From Clostridiales bacterium (lineage in GTDB: Bacteria > Bacillota > Clostridia > Christensenellales > UBA1242), in the NCBI GenBank assembly GCA_015055665.1, contig SVHX01000003.1, positions 47,048 to 110,406 of the forward strand: DNA of 63,359 bases, given 5' to 3'. The position numbers and the translations under genes are program-made. Under the pieces are notes generated by a model. That model ran no database searches, was not told the DNA's origin, and worked only from the letters and a program-made list of their open reading frames with translations. Numbering within the stretch: position 1 is the first letter of the stretch; each line of letters opens with the position of its first letter. Positions 34,993 to 43,675 of this stretch are shown here, piece by piece.

Positions 34993-36201
34993 ATGCAAGA
35001 TTTTGAAAAGACAAAAAGAGCTATTGCAAATTTATTTGCTGGCAGAGAAGGTTTTGATGAAGAAATTATCGAAGCTATAACAGCAAGTTATCTTTATTTC
35101 AAACAAAACTTCCCAGAGAAAGTAGATATTTCAATTATCAATGATTATAACTCTTTTGTATCTCCCAAAGGCGAAGAAACAGACTTAGCAAACATATATT
35201 TAAATAGAATTTATAATAACGTGCAACGAATAGGCATAGCAGAAAGTGATGAATCTTCTATATATAGAGATGACACTCACGATATTTTGTTAAAAGATGA
35301 TGTTGATAAGAGAATTGCTAATTATTCTCATATTAAAGATGAAGAAACGTTGAAAATAATAAAAAAGAATATTCGTGCAAAGATTATAACACACGAGTTA
35401 ATACACGCCGCCAGCGATGATGGTATAACAACTGGATTTACCGGCCACAATGAAGGAGTTGACCACGCTCAATATGCCATAATAAAACCTGATTTATACA
35501 AAAACCCTAATGCTGTTGCTAGCAGAATGGAAGAATTTATGTCTGAAATTATTGCATTAAACATAGTTAATTCAAATGTTTTAACAGTCATCAGAAACAA
35601 TAAAGGTGTTCTTCTTTGTAGAAATCCAGAATCATCAAATTATGCTTTATCGCCTATTGCAGAATATTTTATTAGAGTTTATAAGGATAGTATTATCGGT
35701 AAATTTCAAAATGGATTTTTGTGGAATAATCAATTTGAAGAAAGAGTGTTAAATAATTGGTTTCCTAAAACAAGTATGCCAATGCAAATGTTTAACGCTT
35801 ATTTAAAAGACATAACATCTAAAACTCCACAGACAAACACTATTGCTACTATTTCATTTTTCCAAGAAAAAATGCTTGACGAATATATAAAATCTCTAAA
35901 TCTAAACTCAAAAGAAGATGTTTTAGAAGTTGTTAAGAATTTTTCTGCCTTTAAATTATTTGCGGCTCAAAAATTTGCAGAAAATCATTTAGAGATTGAT
36001 GTTGATTTGAATTTAAAATTAACAGAATTAAAAAATATAATCTTGCAAAAAGCAACACAATTTGGCATTGACAAAGAAACTTTAAATCAAACATTAAGTG
36101 AAGAAAATAAACGTTTGAAATCAAGCAATGGTCAAGAAACTATATACTCCTTACCTTTTCAAAATCTAAAAGAATCTAATGAGCAAGAACGAGTATTATA
36201 A
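34993..36201 (+). CDS. Putative zinc metallopeptidase (HExxH), 402 aa
   Basis: The motif ITHELIHAASDDG (about residues 133-145) contains HExxH, the zinc-binding and catalytic motif of gluzincin/metzincin-type peptidases. It is followed by GHNEGVDHAQY about ten residues later and by RMEEFMSEI about 45 residues later; either acidic residue could be the third zinc ligand. The N-terminal 120 residues and C-terminal 200 residues are helical and show no known domain. No signal peptide, so it probably acts in the cytoplasm. ATG 34993 is chosen because GAGG lies five bases upstream; 34966 and 34969 overlap the previous gene without a binding site. The target is unknown. Confidence 0.65.
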   Translation: MQDFEKTKRAIANLFAGREGFDEEIIEAITASYLYFKQNFPEKVDISIINDYNSFVSPKGEETDLANIYLNRIYNNVQRIGIAESDESSIYRDDTHDILLKDDVDKRIANYSHIKDEETLKIIKKNIRAKIITHELIHAASDDGITTGFTGHNEGVDHAQYAIIKPDLYKNPNAVASRMEEFMSEIIALNIVNSNVLTVIRNNKGVLLCRNPESSNYALSPIAEYFIRVYKDSIIGKFQNGFLWNNQFEERVLNNWFPKTSMPMQMFNAYLKDITSKTPQTNTIATISFFQEKMLDEYIKSLNLNSKEDVLEVVKNFSAFKLFAAQKFAENHLEIDVDLNLKLTELKNIILQKATQFGIDKETLNQTLSEENKRLKSSNGQETIYSLPFQNLKESNEQERVL

Positions 36202-36202
36202 T

Positions 36203-36255
36203 ATAAAAAAGAGAAGTCTCTTTGGGTCAACAACCAAATGACTGCTCTTTTTTCG
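36203..36255 (+). terminator. Nested-hairpin terminator
   Basis: AAAAAAGAG pairs with CTCTTTTTT and an inner CTTTGGGT/ACCAAATG stem nests inside. It lies just behind the metallopeptidase stop. The remaining bases to 36399 hold nothing visible. Confidence 0.6.
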
Positions 36256-36399
36256 CGTTAAAACTTATTTTTAATTTCATTAGTTTAAAAGTTATTGCTC
36301 TTGCTGCTTGTGTTTTTCTTATTTGATATTATTAAATATCTTTGGATACCCTTCTGCAAAAGAAGATAGAATCCTATTATGATAAATTCCAGATGGCTA

Positions 36400-36741
36400 T
36401 TATCTCTTCTCTTTGATCTTAGCGGCCTTACCTGATAGATCCTTAAGATAATACAACTTAGCGCGTCTAACCTTACCCTTCTTAACCACTTCGATCTTAT
36501 CGATACGTGGGGAATGGATAGGGAAAGTCTTCTCAACGCCAACACCAAATGAAATTCTTCTTACTGTAAATGTTTCTCTAACACTAGAGTTCTTTCTTGC
36601 AATAACGATTCCTTCGAATACTTGAATTCTTTCTCTAGTACCCTCAACAATCTTATTGTAAACTTTAACAGTATCTCCTACATTAAACTCAGGAATTTCT
36701 GGTTTAAGATTTTCTCTTTCAAGTGCTTCAATAAGTGTCAT
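36400..36741 (-). CDS. rplS: Large ribosomal subunit protein bL19
   Basis: 113 residues, full length. Typical bL19 blocks: [49 protein letters not shown] and a basic [14 protein letters not shown] end. It sits at the 30S-50S interface (bridges B6/B8). AGGAGG precedes ATG 36741. It is the last gene of the block and is separated from trmD by four genes, unlike the usual trmD-rplS order. It has its own promoter (36816-36844) and a leader of about 70 nt that may hold regulatory structure. Confidence 0.97.
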   Translation of the reverse strand: MTLIEALERENLKPEIPEFNVGDTVKVYNKIVEGTRERIQVFEGIVIARKNSSVRETFTVRRISFGVGVEKTFPIHSPRIDKIEVVKKGKVRRAKLYYLKDLSGKAAKIKEKR

Positions 36742-36815
36742 TGTGACTTTACCTCCTAATTATACTAAATGTTCATACGAAAACAATTTCCAGAGGAACA
36801 TCCGAAGTCATATAG

Positions 36816-36844
36816 ATATTACCATATTAGTCTAGAAATTGCAA
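36816..36844 (-). promoter_or_regulatory. Promoter of rplS
   Basis: On the minus strand TTGCAA (36839-36844), 17 nt, TAATAT (36816-36821). The leader to the ATG has a possible CTTCGGATGTTCC-containing hairpin compatible with an autoregulatory L19 leader; this is not proven. A lone TTCGACAA (36955-36962) further upstream is noted but unremarkable. Confidence 0.65.
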
Positions 36845-37000
36845 GTGTTTTTTTAAAATTTTTAATATTTTTCTAAATATTCCGTTTTTTTAATTATTTG
36901 CATAGCAAACCAAAGTTCTTCAATAGTTCGAATTTAATGTATTTTATGATTATATTCGACAAATTATGCCTTTACCAGAAAACTCGCAATACAACATACT

Positions 37001-37354
37001 CTAAAAGCAGTCTTTGATAAGCGTTACTTCTCGATCTAAGATCTCGAGTACATCAAATCTACAAGCTTTATTAAATAACTTGTATCTATTGATATAGCTT
37101 GTTGCTACCATACGGATTTTGCGTTGTTTCTCTGTATTAACAGCTTCCCTAGGCAAGCCAAAATACGAGTTTTTGCGATACTTAACTTCTACAAATACAA
37201 GCACGTCATCATCATAAGCAATTATATCTATTTCGCCAAGTTTGTTTTTGAAATTAGTTTTAACAATCTTATACCCTACACCGATAAGGTAATTTTTTGC
37301 AATACTTTCTCCGATATCTCCGTATACTTTATTATACCTTTTGTTTTCTTCCAT
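37001..37354 (-). CDS. yraN: YraN/UPF0102 family nuclease-like protein
   Basis: 117 residues from ATG 37354, which is one base after the rnhB stop, so translation is coupled. The restriction-endonuclease-like core is visible: GESIAKNYLIGVGYKIVKTN, GEIDIIAYDDDVLVFVEVKYR (the D...E-x-K metal site) and FDVLEI. The family is thought to act on branched DNA; the precise role is unsettled. It commonly follows rnhB in Firmicutes, as here. Confidence 0.9.
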   Translation of the reverse strand: MEENKRYNKVYGDIGESIAKNYLIGVGYKIVKTNFKNKLGEIDIIAYDDDVLVFVEVKYRKNSYFGLPREAVNTEKQRKIRMVATSYINRYKLFNKACRFDVLEILDREVTLIKDCF

Positions 37355-37355
37355 G

Positions 37356-37955
37356 TTAATCACCAACAAAGTTTTTTATAAAAGTATCTCTATGTTGTGG
37401 ACATTTACCGTGTGTTTTAAGAGCCTCAATATGGGCTTTAGTTCCGTATCCCTTGTGCTTTGCAAAGCCGTACTCTGGATACTCTTTGTCAAGTTCTACC
37501 ATCAGTCTATCCCTAGTAACTTTGGCAAGTATTGATGCACAAGCAATAGAATAACTTAAAGCATCACCCTTGATAATAGACTTAGTGTCTATTTCCGAAT
37601 TAATCTCAACCGCATCTATAAGGACAATGTCTGGTCGTGTTTTTAGTTCGTTAATACAGGTCATCATGCCTAATTTGGTAGCATTAAGGATATTAATAGT
37701 GTCAATTGTTTCCACATCAACCAATTCAATGTGATAATCAATCGCATGGTCAATTATTTGTTGATATAATAATTCCCGCTTTTTCTCTGTTAATTTCTTA
37801 CTATCATTAACCCCATCTATAATACTTTCCTTATCTAATGGCATAATTACGCTAGCGACGCATACAGGACCAGCAAGAGGGCCCCTGCCTGCTTCATCAA
37901 TTCCAGCAATTAATTTGCAACCACGGCTTAAATACTCATTTTCGAAATCAAACAT
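37356..37955 (-). CDS. rnhB: Ribonuclease HII
   Basis: 199 residues. The catalytic motif GIDEAGRGPLAGP (residues 18-30) supplies Asp and Glu, and VLIDAVEI and SIACASILAKVTRD carry the remaining acidic residues. It cleaves RNA in RNA-DNA hybrids and starts ribonucleotide excision repair. It overlaps the rbgA stop by 8 bp, a coupled operon arrangement. Confidence 0.97.
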   Translation of the reverse strand: MFDFENEYLSRGCKLIAGIDEAGRGPLAGPVCVASVIMPLDKESIIDGVNDSKKLTEKKRELLYQQIIDHAIDYHIELVDVETIDTINILNATKLGMMTCINELKTRPDIVLIDAVEINSEIDTKSIIKGDALSYSIACASILAKVTRDRLMVELDKEYPEYGFAKHKGYGTKAHIEALKTHGKCPQHRDTFIKNFVGD

Positions 37956-38844
37956 CAGTTTTTTCCTTTCGGTCTTTTTTCATTAGTTTCTTAATATCCG
38001 CAAATTTCTCAAGTGTTATACAGCCAAGCAAACCTTTCTTAAAGTCAGATATAATACTAGAACAACACCTGTCATAGTCATAATCACCACCACGAAGCAA
38101 ATACTTGCGAGATTCGCAAATACGCTCGATAACCTCTAGATTGGAGTCTTCCTCGCTAATTGTTATGTTGTACCTCTGCTCAAGCTTAACTTGATCAATC
38201 TGTCGCATATCGCCTATAAAATCAAGAGCAAGTTCTGGAATATCAAGAACTTCTTCTCTAATACTACCAATATAAGCAAGGTTTTTAGCTACCTGAGTAT
38301 TATCAAACGCTGGCCAAAGTGTTCCTGGCATATCTAGTAGTTCTATTCCGCTAGCAATCCTTACCCACTGCTTGCCCTTAGTAACACCGGGTTTATTACC
38401 AGTCACAGTTTTTGCCTTGCCACAAAGGTTATTAATAAGTGTACTCTTGCCACAGTTAGGAACACCTATTACCATAGCTCTAAGAGTAGCCTTAATACCT
38501 TTAGCTTGCATCTTATCAATCTTTGGTTTGCACACATCAATAATGGCGTTTTCTACTTTCTTTCCACTACCACTAGCAGTACTATTAAGTACTATGCAAC
38601 GAGTATTATCCTTCTTAAAGTAGCCATTAATCCACTCATCAACTTTTGACCTATCTGCCATATCTACTTTGCTAAAGACATAGATAATTGGCTTATCGCC
38701 TATCAAGCTCGGAAACTTAGGATTAACACACGAAAAAGGTGCCCTACTATCGAGGACATAGATAATTGCATCAACTAGTTTAATTTCTTTCTCCATGAGC
38801 CTAAAGGCTTTGGTCATATGCCCCGGAAACCATTGAATTATCAT
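37948..38844 (-). CDS. rbgA: Ribosome biogenesis GTPase RbgA (YlqF)
   Basis: 298 residues of circularly permuted GTPase: G4 (VFSKVDM) comes before G1 (GVPNCGKSTLIN, about residue 126) and G3 (LLDMPGTLWP). The N-terminal QWFPGHMTKA signature is diagnostic. It promotes late 50S assembly. Starts 7 bp after the stop of the 137-aa hypothetical gene. Confidence 0.97.
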   Translation of the reverse strand: MIIQWFPGHMTKAFRLMEKEIKLVDAIIYVLDSRAPFSCVNPKFPSLIGDKPIIYVFSKVDMADRSKVDEWINGYFKKDNTRCIVLNSTASGSGKKVENAIIDVCKPKIDKMQAKGIKATLRAMVIGVPNCGKSTLINNLCGKAKTVTGNKPGVTKGKQWVRIASGIELLDMPGTLWPAFDNTQVAKNLAYIGSIREEVLDIPELALDFIGDMRQIDQVKLEQRYNITISEEDSNLEVIERICESRKYLLRGGDYDYDRCCSSIISDFKKGLLGCITLEKFADIKKLMKKDRKEKTDV

Positions 38845-38850
38845 ATAAAC

Positions 38851-39258
38851 TTACCCTTTATTTAAGCTTTCTAACTTAGCAAGATTTTTAGACAAAGTTA
38901 TTGTATCATGAGCAATGCTTAACAATTCACCATCTACTGCAACAAAGTTCTCTATCAGAATATTATCAAGATTCATCATCTTACGCAGTTCTTCTTGTAC
39001 ATAGTGCAACTGTGTACAATGCGGAGATCTATCCACGGTAGCGAATATAATCTTCCTTACCCGCTTAGTTCTAAGCATACCACCAATCTTAGTAATTACC
39101 ATATTAATATGGGTTTCCTCAAGGCACACATCATATATATTAGAAGACATTTCTTCCAATCTTGCATATGCTGCAGTATCCATACTTTTTAGACAACTAC
39201 CCACAATTACAATCGTATCTGCCACATCATAGATATTAGACTTCATTAATTCCTTCAT
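38851..39258 (-). CDS. Hypothetical protein in the rplS position of the trmD operon
   Basis: The family is not recognised. About 136 residues; alpha/beta with strands DTIVIVGSCL and KIIFATVDRSPHCTQLHYVQ, the latter containing Cys and two His in an order that could bind metal. It overlaps the end of trmD (GTG at 39264; ATG at 39258 or 39246 are alternatives, the last with AAGGA four bases upstream). Its place between trmD and rbgA, where rplS normally lies, and its coupling to both suggest a role near translation or tRNA modification, by context only. Confidence 0.75.
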   Translation of the reverse strand: MKELMKSNIYDVADTIVIVGSCLKSMDTAAYARLEEMSSNIYDVCLEETHINMVITKIGGMLRTKRVRKIIFATVDRSPHCTQLHYVQEELRKMMNLDNILIENFVAVDGELLSIAHDTITLSKNLAKLESLNKG

Positions 39259-39263
39259 CTGCA

Positions 39264-39941
39264 CTAATTTTCCTTATCAATTAAGTCGGGACGGTATTTC
39301 TTGGTTTCGATAACTTTCTGTTCAAGTTTCCACTTCTCTATTTCTTTGTGATTGCCATTAAGCAAAACATCCGGCACACTTAACCCCATAAACTCACGAG
39401 GGCGTGTGTACTGAGGATATTCCAGCAATCCGTCTTCGAAACTTTCGTCAGAAGTGCTCGTTTCGCTATGTAGCACATTAGGTATAAATCTTGCAATAGT
39501 ATCAACCAGCACCATTGCAGGCAACTCGCCACCAGTTAATACATAATCGCCAATACTAATCTGCTCATCAATACAAAGGTCAATCACTCTCTGATCAATA
39601 CCTTCGTAGTGTCCACAGACGATAATAAGATGATCATAATTAAGTGCCATTGACTTTACTTTACTTTGAGTAAGTACAGTACCCTTTGGCGACATATACA
39701 CCACATAACTATTGTCTGTCTTTACACTCATTATTGCATCATAAAGAGGCTGTGGAGTCATAAGCATGCCATCTCCACCGCCAAAGATATAATCGTCAAC
39801 CTTCTTATGCTTCTCAAGCGAAAAGTCACGAATATTTATTAAATTAAGTTCGAATAATCCCTTGTCTAGAGCTTTGCCAAGAATACTCTCTTTGATAGCA
39901 CCAAACATCTCTGGGAATAATGTAAGTATATCAATCTTCAT
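39264..39941 (-). CDS. trmD: tRNA (guanine-37-N1)-methyltransferase
   Basis: 225 residues from ATG 39941, which gives the family start MKIDILTLFPEMF and overlaps the rimM stop. SPOUT knot motifs are IFGGGDGMLMTPQPLY, IIVCGHYEGIDQRV and SIGDYVLTGGELPAM. It methylates G37 next to the anticodon to prevent frameshifting, using SAM. A longer in-frame start lies inside rimM and is not used. Confidence 0.97.
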   Translation of the reverse strand: MKIDILTLFPEMFGAIKESILGKALDKGLFELNLINIRDFSLEKHKKVDDYIFGGGDGMLMTPQPLYDAIMSVKTDNSYVVYMSPKGTVLTQSKVKSMALNYDHLIIVCGHYEGIDQRVIDLCIDEQISIGDYVLTGGELPAMVLVDTIARFIPNVLHSETSTSDESFEDGLLEYPQYTRPREFMGLSVPDVLLNGNHKEIEKWKLEQKVIETKKYRPDLIDKEN

Positions 39942-40413
39942 AAACAGCCACAGACTCAAAAATATTCTTGTCCATTGTAATTGTTTTGGCAGATTCATCA
40001 GTTGCTATAATTAGCCCGTCTATTATAGGCGCCATAATCTCTTGACTTCCAGAAATTGTTAATATATCCTTTGAGCCAAAATTATTGATATTGGTAACAT
40101 TACCAATATTTTCTCCCGAAATAATTACAGCAAATCTATTAAGATCAAATGATGTATCTACCTCTACCTCGATATCTGCAAAAATTTGTTTGTTTCGAAA
40201 TTGTTCCGCTTGCTCGCAAGTATCCACACCTTCGAGCTTAATTATAACAAATGTATCTCTAATGGACACAGATTCTATATTGTATTGTCTACTATCTATT
40301 GTAACATTATCTAATTTCTTAAAAGTCTTAAAGTTAAGAATACTAGGCTTAACTCTAAATTGACCTTTAAGTGCTTGTGGCTTAGTTGCCACTCCAATCA
40401 GTTCCATGCTCAT
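39931..40413 (-). CDS. rimM: Ribosome maturation factor RimM
   Basis: 160 residues. N-terminal beta-barrel beginning ELIGVATKPQALKGQFRVKP, then the PRC-barrel half with NIGNVTNINNFGSKDILTI, as in all RimM. It assists 16S processing through uS19. Start at ATG 40413 or the ATG two codons later; the ribosome binding site is weak, consistent with coupling to khpA 18 bp upstream. Its stop overlaps trmD. Confidence 0.93.
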   Translation of the reverse strand: MSMELIGVATKPQALKGQFRVKPSILNFKTFKKLDNVTIDSRQYNIESVSIRDTFVIIKLEGVDTCEQAEQFRNKQIFADIEVEVDTSFDLNRFAVIISGENIGNVTNINNFGSKDILTISGSQEIMAPIIDGLIIATDESAKTITMDKNIFESVAVYED

Positions 40414-40431
40414 AACGAAAAATAAGAGAAA

Positions 40432-40671
40432 TTAATCTCTTTCTCCTATTTTTACTATGTATCTTTTGCCAGACTTCATACTAGCAGACTTTACAATTGT
40501 ACGAATGCTACCAGCAACCTTGCCATTACGTCCTATAACTTTGCCAACATCATCACTCGCAACAAGAACAGTAACAACAGTCACTTTAGCACTCTCTTCT
40601 ACCGAATTAATAGAAATAGCCTCTTTGTCGTCAACTAGGCTACTAACTATGTACTTAATTAATTCTTCCAA
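40432..40671 (-). CDS. khpA: KH-domain RNA-binding protein KhpA (YlqC)
   Basis: 79 residues with a single KH domain; the GKVIGRNGKVAGSIR loop (about residues 47-61) is the GxxG RNA-binding motif. It works with KhpB in small-RNA and cell-division control in Gram-positive bacteria. The start codon is TTG at 40671, behind AGGGT; no ATG is available in frame. Seventeen bases separate it from rpsP. Confidence 0.93.
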   Translation of the reverse strand: MEELIKYIVSSLVDDKEAISINSVEESAKVTVVTVLVASDDVGKVIGRNGKVAGSIRTIVKSASMKSGKRYIVKIGERD

Positions 40672-40688
40672 TTCAGTACCCTACCCGA

Positions 40689-40985
40689 TTAGTTATTTTC
40701 TTTTTTCTTCTTATCTGTCTTAGGTGCACGCTTAGCTACTGGTTGAAGAAGACCTTCTCTTACAAGAATAGTTCTTGCAGTTTCAGTTGGTTGAGCACCA
40801 TTGCTTAACCACTTCTTAGTAAGCTCTGCATCAAGCTTAACCTCAGCTGGCTCAGTAAGAGGATTGTAAGTACCTAATTTCTCAATATAAGCACCATCTC
40901 TAGCCTTTCTAGAATCAGTAACAACTACTCTATAGAAAGGTGATTTCTTATCTCCCATACGTGTAAGTCTAATTTTAACTGCCAT
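40689..40985 (-). CDS. rpsP: Small ribosomal subunit protein bS16
   Basis: 98 residues. Conserved start [25 protein letters not shown] (shown in part) and [16 protein letters not shown]. It binds 16S rRNA early in 30S assembly. GGAG lies before ATG 40985. The C-terminus is an extra Lys-rich tail. Confidence 0.97.
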   Translation of the reverse strand: MAVKIRLTRMGDKKSPFYRVVVTDSRKARDGAYIEKLGTYNPLTEPAEVKLDAELTKKWLSNGAQPTETARTILVREGLLQPVAKRAPKTDKKKKENN

Positions 40986-41052
40986 AAATTTTCTCCTTTT
41001 TTATATATTAATTTTTATTAGTTTCCTAAAAAAATTGTAAAACAAATGTACT

Positions 41053-42375
41053 TCAGAACGGTAATCTAAATCCGCCCTTCTTCTTGCCACTGAACTGTTT
41101 CATAAGATCCTTGGCTTGGTTAAATTGTTTAAGCAAAATGTTAACATCCTGAATAGTTGTTCCGCTACCACTAGCGATACGCCTCTTGTGACTACCTTTA
41201 ATAATATCCGGATTAAGCCTTTCTCTCTTGGTCATGCTAAGGATAATTGACTTGTTCTTTGCTAACTGATTCTCATCTATTGTATTAGCGTTGAGATTAA
41301 GTTTGTTAGCTCCAGGAATCATTGCCAGTAGATCTCCAATGCCACCCATTTTATTTAATTGTTCAAATTGTACTAGGTAATCTTCTAGAGTAAAGCTATT
41401 CTCGCGAAGTTTCTGCTCCATCTTCCTCGCATCTTCTTCGTTAATCACTTCCTGAGCCTTCTCAATCAGTGTAAGAACATCACCCATATCAAGAATTCTG
41501 CTAGCCATACGATCTGGATAAAATGGTTCGATATCATCCATCTTCTCGCCAACACCACAGAATTTAATAGGCTTGCCTGTTACAGCTCTAATCGAAAGTG
41601 CAGCACCACCTCTAGTATCACCATCAAGTTTGGTTAGTATTACACCAGTAATATCAAGCTTCTCATTAAATGTGGTTGCCACATTAACAGATTCTTGACC
41701 AATCATACTATCAACTGTAAGTAATATTTCGGTAGGACTAACTGCCTTCTTAATATCAAGCAGTTCATCCATGAGTTCTTCGTTAATCTGAAGTCTACCC
41801 GCAGTATCAATAATTACAGTATCATAGCCCTTCTTGTCTGCGTACTTAATTGCATTAATACTTGTCTTAGCAGGTTTGCCAGTGCCTTCGTCATAAACCT
41901 CAACATCAACAGCCTTACCCAATGTCTTAAGTTGGTTAATTGCTGCAGGTCTATATATATCGCAAGCTACAAGCATTGGTTTCTTACCTTGCTTCTTAAG
42001 CATTTTGGCAAGTTTACCACACATAGTAGTCTTACCAGCTCCCTGAAGTCCACACATCATTATAACTGTTGGTGGCTTGCTAGCAACAACTAGTTTGGAA
42101 TTAGTCGAGCCCATAAGCTCAGTTAATTGCTCATTAACAATCTTAATTACTTGCTGTCCAGGAGTAAGAGATTTCATAACTCTCTCGCCCATACACTTCT
42201 CAGTTACCTTAGATACAAAGTCCTTAACTACAAGGTAATTAACATCCGCCTCTAGTAGCACAAGCTTGATCTCTCGCATTGCGTTCTTGATCTCAAGCTC
42301 AGTAAGAGTACCCTTCTTGGTTATCTTGCTAAAGACGTGATTAAGTTTCTCGCCCAGTGATCCAAATAATGCCAT
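41053..42375 (-). CDS. ffh: Signal recognition particle protein Ffh
   Basis: 440 residues: N domain, G domain with GLQGAGKTTMCGKLA (P-loop, about residue 109) plus VIIDTAGRLQ and TKLDGDTRGGAAL, and a methionine-rich M domain from about 300. The M domain contains GSGTTIQDVN, the RNA-binding helix-turn-helix. It binds signal peptides and 4.5S/SRP RNA and docks with FtsY, encoded just upstream. GAGG precedes ATG 42375, one base behind the ylxM stop. Confidence 0.97.
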   Translation of the reverse strand: MALFGSLGEKLNHVFSKITKKGTLTELEIKNAMREIKLVLLEADVNYLVVKDFVSKVTEKCMGERVMKSLTPGQQVIKIVNEQLTELMGSTNSKLVVASKPPTVIMMCGLQGAGKTTMCGKLAKMLKKQGKKPMLVACDIYRPAAINQLKTLGKAVDVEVYDEGTGKPAKTSINAIKYADKKGYDTVIIDTAGRLQINEELMDELLDIKKAVSPTEILLTVDSMIGQESVNVATTFNEKLDITGVILTKLDGDTRGGAALSIRAVTGKPIKFCGVGEKMDDIEPFYPDRMASRILDMGDVLTLIEKAQEVINEEDARKMEQKLRENSFTLEDYLVQFEQLNKMGGIGDLLAMIPGANKLNLNANTIDENQLAKNKSIILSMTKRERLNPDIIKGSHKRRIASGSGTTIQDVNILLKQFNQAKDLMKQFSGKKKGGFRLPF

Positions 42376-42376
42376 A

Positions 42377-42703
42377 TTAACCTCTTAATTCCTTGATAAT
42401 TTCGCCAATTGCATAGCACGCATCTTCATCTTTGCAAGTATTAGCAATGTCTTCTAGAGTTCCTCTAAGTCTCTTATCGCGATCCATTATCTTTAGCTTG
42501 GATTCCAGATTGTCAAGAGTAGTTATTGCCTGCCCTATTGTACACTTAACAGATTGTCTGCTTACACCACAATTCTCGCCAATCTCGGCAAGTGATAGAT
42601 TATCGAAATAATAACTAGTTATCATTTCCCTCTGCTTGTCTGTAAGCATATTTCCATAAGTATCAATCAGTCCGCTTATTCTTAGATTATCTTCTAAACT
42701 CAT
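42377..42703 (-). CDS. ylxM: SRP-associated helix-turn-helix protein YlxM
   Basis: 108 residues. A sigma-70 region-4-like HTH (MLTDKQREMITSYYFDNLS, then LAEIGENCGVSRQSV) typical of UPF0122/YlxM. It is found beside ffh across Firmicutes and has been linked to SRP function. Its stop is one base before the ffh ATG. Confidence 0.93.
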   Translation of the reverse strand: MSLEDNLRISGLIDTYGNMLTDKQREMITSYYFDNLSLAEIGENCGVSRQSVKCTIGQAITTLDNLESKLKIMDRDKRLRGTLEDIANTCKDEDACYAIGEIIKELRG

Positions 42704-42787
42704 AACCTTCCTTGATGTAAAGCAAATTTACTTTACATGGTATTATACTATGCTATTTTATAATTGTCAATAGTTTTTCTTATTTTT

Positions 42788-43675
42788 TTAAATAATATTT
42801 TCCACAAAAGCTTTGGGATCAAATGGCTCTAGATCGTCAATACCTTCGCCAACACCAACCCACTTGATAGGTATGCCGAATTTCTTAACAATCGCAAATA
42901 CCACACCGCCCTTACTAGACCCATCTAACTTAGTTAGAATTATTCCATCTAGCGGCATAATCTCGTTAAACATCTCGACTTGAACCATAGCATTTTGTCC
43001 AGTTGTTGCGTCTATTACCAAATAATTCTTGGTAGCACCGTTCCACTCTCTTCCAATAATTTTTGCAATCTTCTTAAGCTCATCCATAAGGCCTACTTTG
43101 TTATGAAGTCGACCAGCGGTATCTACCAATACAACATCATCTTTACGTGCAACAGCACTCTTGACACCATCAAATACAACCGCTCCAGGATCAACACCCT
43201 CGCCATATTTAACTATTCTTACCCCAGCACGCTTGCTCCACTCTACCAATTGATCACTTGCAGATGCACGGAAGGTATCGCCTGCTACCATAAGTACGCT
43301 TTTTTTCTGTTTTTTGTAGTTGTGTGCAAGCTTTCCAATAGCAGTGGTCTTTCCTACACCGTTAACACCGATTATGGTATATAGTGTAGGAAATTCCTCT
43401 GGATCTTGCTCTATGTCAAGAAGTTCAGCCATAGCCTCACGCAAGATTTTCTTGAAATCTTCCTCTGTCTTAACTTTTTGCTTTTTTGCAAGAGCTTTGA
43501 CGTTATCCACAATCTCAGCCGCAGCCTCGACACTAATATCGCTAGATACAAGCATATACTCTAGATCTTCATAAAAATCATCATCAAGCTCGCCTACAAA
43601 GATCTGCGAAATCTTCTTGGATATTGCGTCTTTGGTCTTCTTCAAAGCTCCAAAAAATTTAGAAAATACACCCAT
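42788..43675 (-). CDS. ftsY: SRP receptor FtsY
   Basis: 295 residues. It lacks a long acidic A domain, and the NG domain is complete: GVNGVGKTTAIGKLA (about residue 104), DTFRASASDQL, VLVDTAGRLHNK and TKLDGSSKGGVVF. It receives Ffh-ribosome complexes at the membrane. The ATG overlaps the smc stop (TAATG), so the pair is translationally coupled. Confidence 0.97.
   Translation of the reverse strand: MGVFSKFFGALKKTKDAISKKISQIFVGELDDDFYEDLEYMLVSSDISVEAAAEIVDNVKALAKKQKVKTEEDFKKILREAMAELLDIEQDPEEFPTLYTIIGVNGVGKTTAIGKLAHNYKKQKKSVLMVAGDTFRASASDQLVEWSKRAGVRIVKYGEGVDPGAVVFDGVKSAVARKDDVVLVDTAGRLHNKVGLMDELKKIAKIIGREWNGATKNYLVIDATTGQNAMVQVEMFNEIMPLDGIILTKLDGSSKGGVVFAIVKKFGIPIKWVGVGEGIDDLEPFDPKAFVENII

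Noticed and set aside
36955..36962. Single 0A-box-like TTCGACAA upstream of rplS
   Set aside because: A lone octamer is expected by chance at this base composition and it is more than 100 bp from the rplS promoter.
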